From Argyresthia goedartella (taxonomy: Eukaryota; Arthropoda; Insecta; Lepidoptera; Argyresthiidae), in NCBI GenBank assembly GCA_949825045.1, contig OX463806.1, positions 44,292,208-44,356,207 of the forward strand: a stretch of DNA of 64,000 nt, read 5' to 3'. The notes beneath the pieces are model-generated. The model saw only the letters and a list, made by a program, of their open reading frames with translations. It was not told where the DNA came from and made no database searches. Each line of letters starts with the position of its first letter. The first letter of the stretch is position 1. Position numbers and translations under genes: made by a program. Shown piece after piece: positions 63,818 through 64,000 of this stretch.

Positions 63818-64000
63818 TTTGGCATGCTTCGGTGCCGGCCACCACCATTGGCTGCGTCCCTCGATTCCCGCACTCTGCGCGGTGAAAACGCGCTGAACTA
63901 GTCAGGGTGTGTCAACGAGCTGACATATTCTTTGATACAATCCCAAAGTTTGAAAACTAGCTGACTCTACTATTTAGTTTCTACAGATATATGATAGTTG

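Overview
This is an insect nuclear window, most likely from a moth or butterfly. It is AT-rich and intron-rich, has no operons, and is dominated by transposable elements of types common in Lepidoptera: Jockey/CR1-like LINEs, tRNA-headed SINEs, a BEL/Pao LTR element, hAT, Tc1/mariner and Harbinger-like DNA transposons, and many foldback elements. The lepidopteran assignment rests on repeat style and SCAP sequence recalled from memory, not on a search.

Host genes. (1) The last five coding exons of a SCAP orthologue (sterol sensor and SREBP escort, C-terminal WD40 domain) lie on the + strand at 7406-7515, 12377-12524, 18731-18876, 28003-28123 and 28314-28447. All junction phases match and the stop codon is at 28445-28447. 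(2) An unrecognised three-exon gene encoding a basic Lys/Ser-rich protein of about 419 aa lies upstream on the same strand (2590-5648, poly(A) signal at 5738). If the earlier SCAP exons lie outside the window, this gene is nested in a SCAP intron. (3) A first exon of a THAP zinc-finger protein is at 37979-38058 (+). (4) A two-exon coiled-coil gene is on the - strand at 51771-50926, apparently broken by a one-base frameshift.

Transposon layout. The SCAP introns hold a 5'-truncated LINE (9650-12035, -), a mariner remnant (13785-14560, -), a hAT element with an 8-bp target duplication (15124-18043) that itself contains a SINE-like insert and inside that a hAT MITE, a decayed LINE related to the first (19015-20210, +), and a BEL/Pao element (21600-26798) inserted with a 5-bp duplication into the reverse-transcriptase gene of another LINE (20690-27605, -). 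Beyond SCAP are a nearly complete two-ORF LINE (32985-37135, -), a cluster of foldback elements (41.6-43.2 kb), LINE and gag fragments (45-48.4 kb), an apparently intact Tc1-like transposon (49122-50678), a Harbinger-like deletion derivative (52.5-53.1 kb), a degraded LINE with an esterase-like ORF1 (54.15-58.56 kb) and a broken Tc1-like element with long terminal inverted repeats (59263-60883). The remainder is gene-poor.

The most unusual signals are structural. Several long, near-perfect inverted repeats have exactly four bases between the arms (20191-20240, 20244-20289, 45472-45525, 55149-55188, 2214-2287, and a decayed one at 57149-57202). These look like snap-back template-switch duplications. 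Separately, a roughly 130-base hairpin module recurs at six sites, nearly always inside a larger foldback element.
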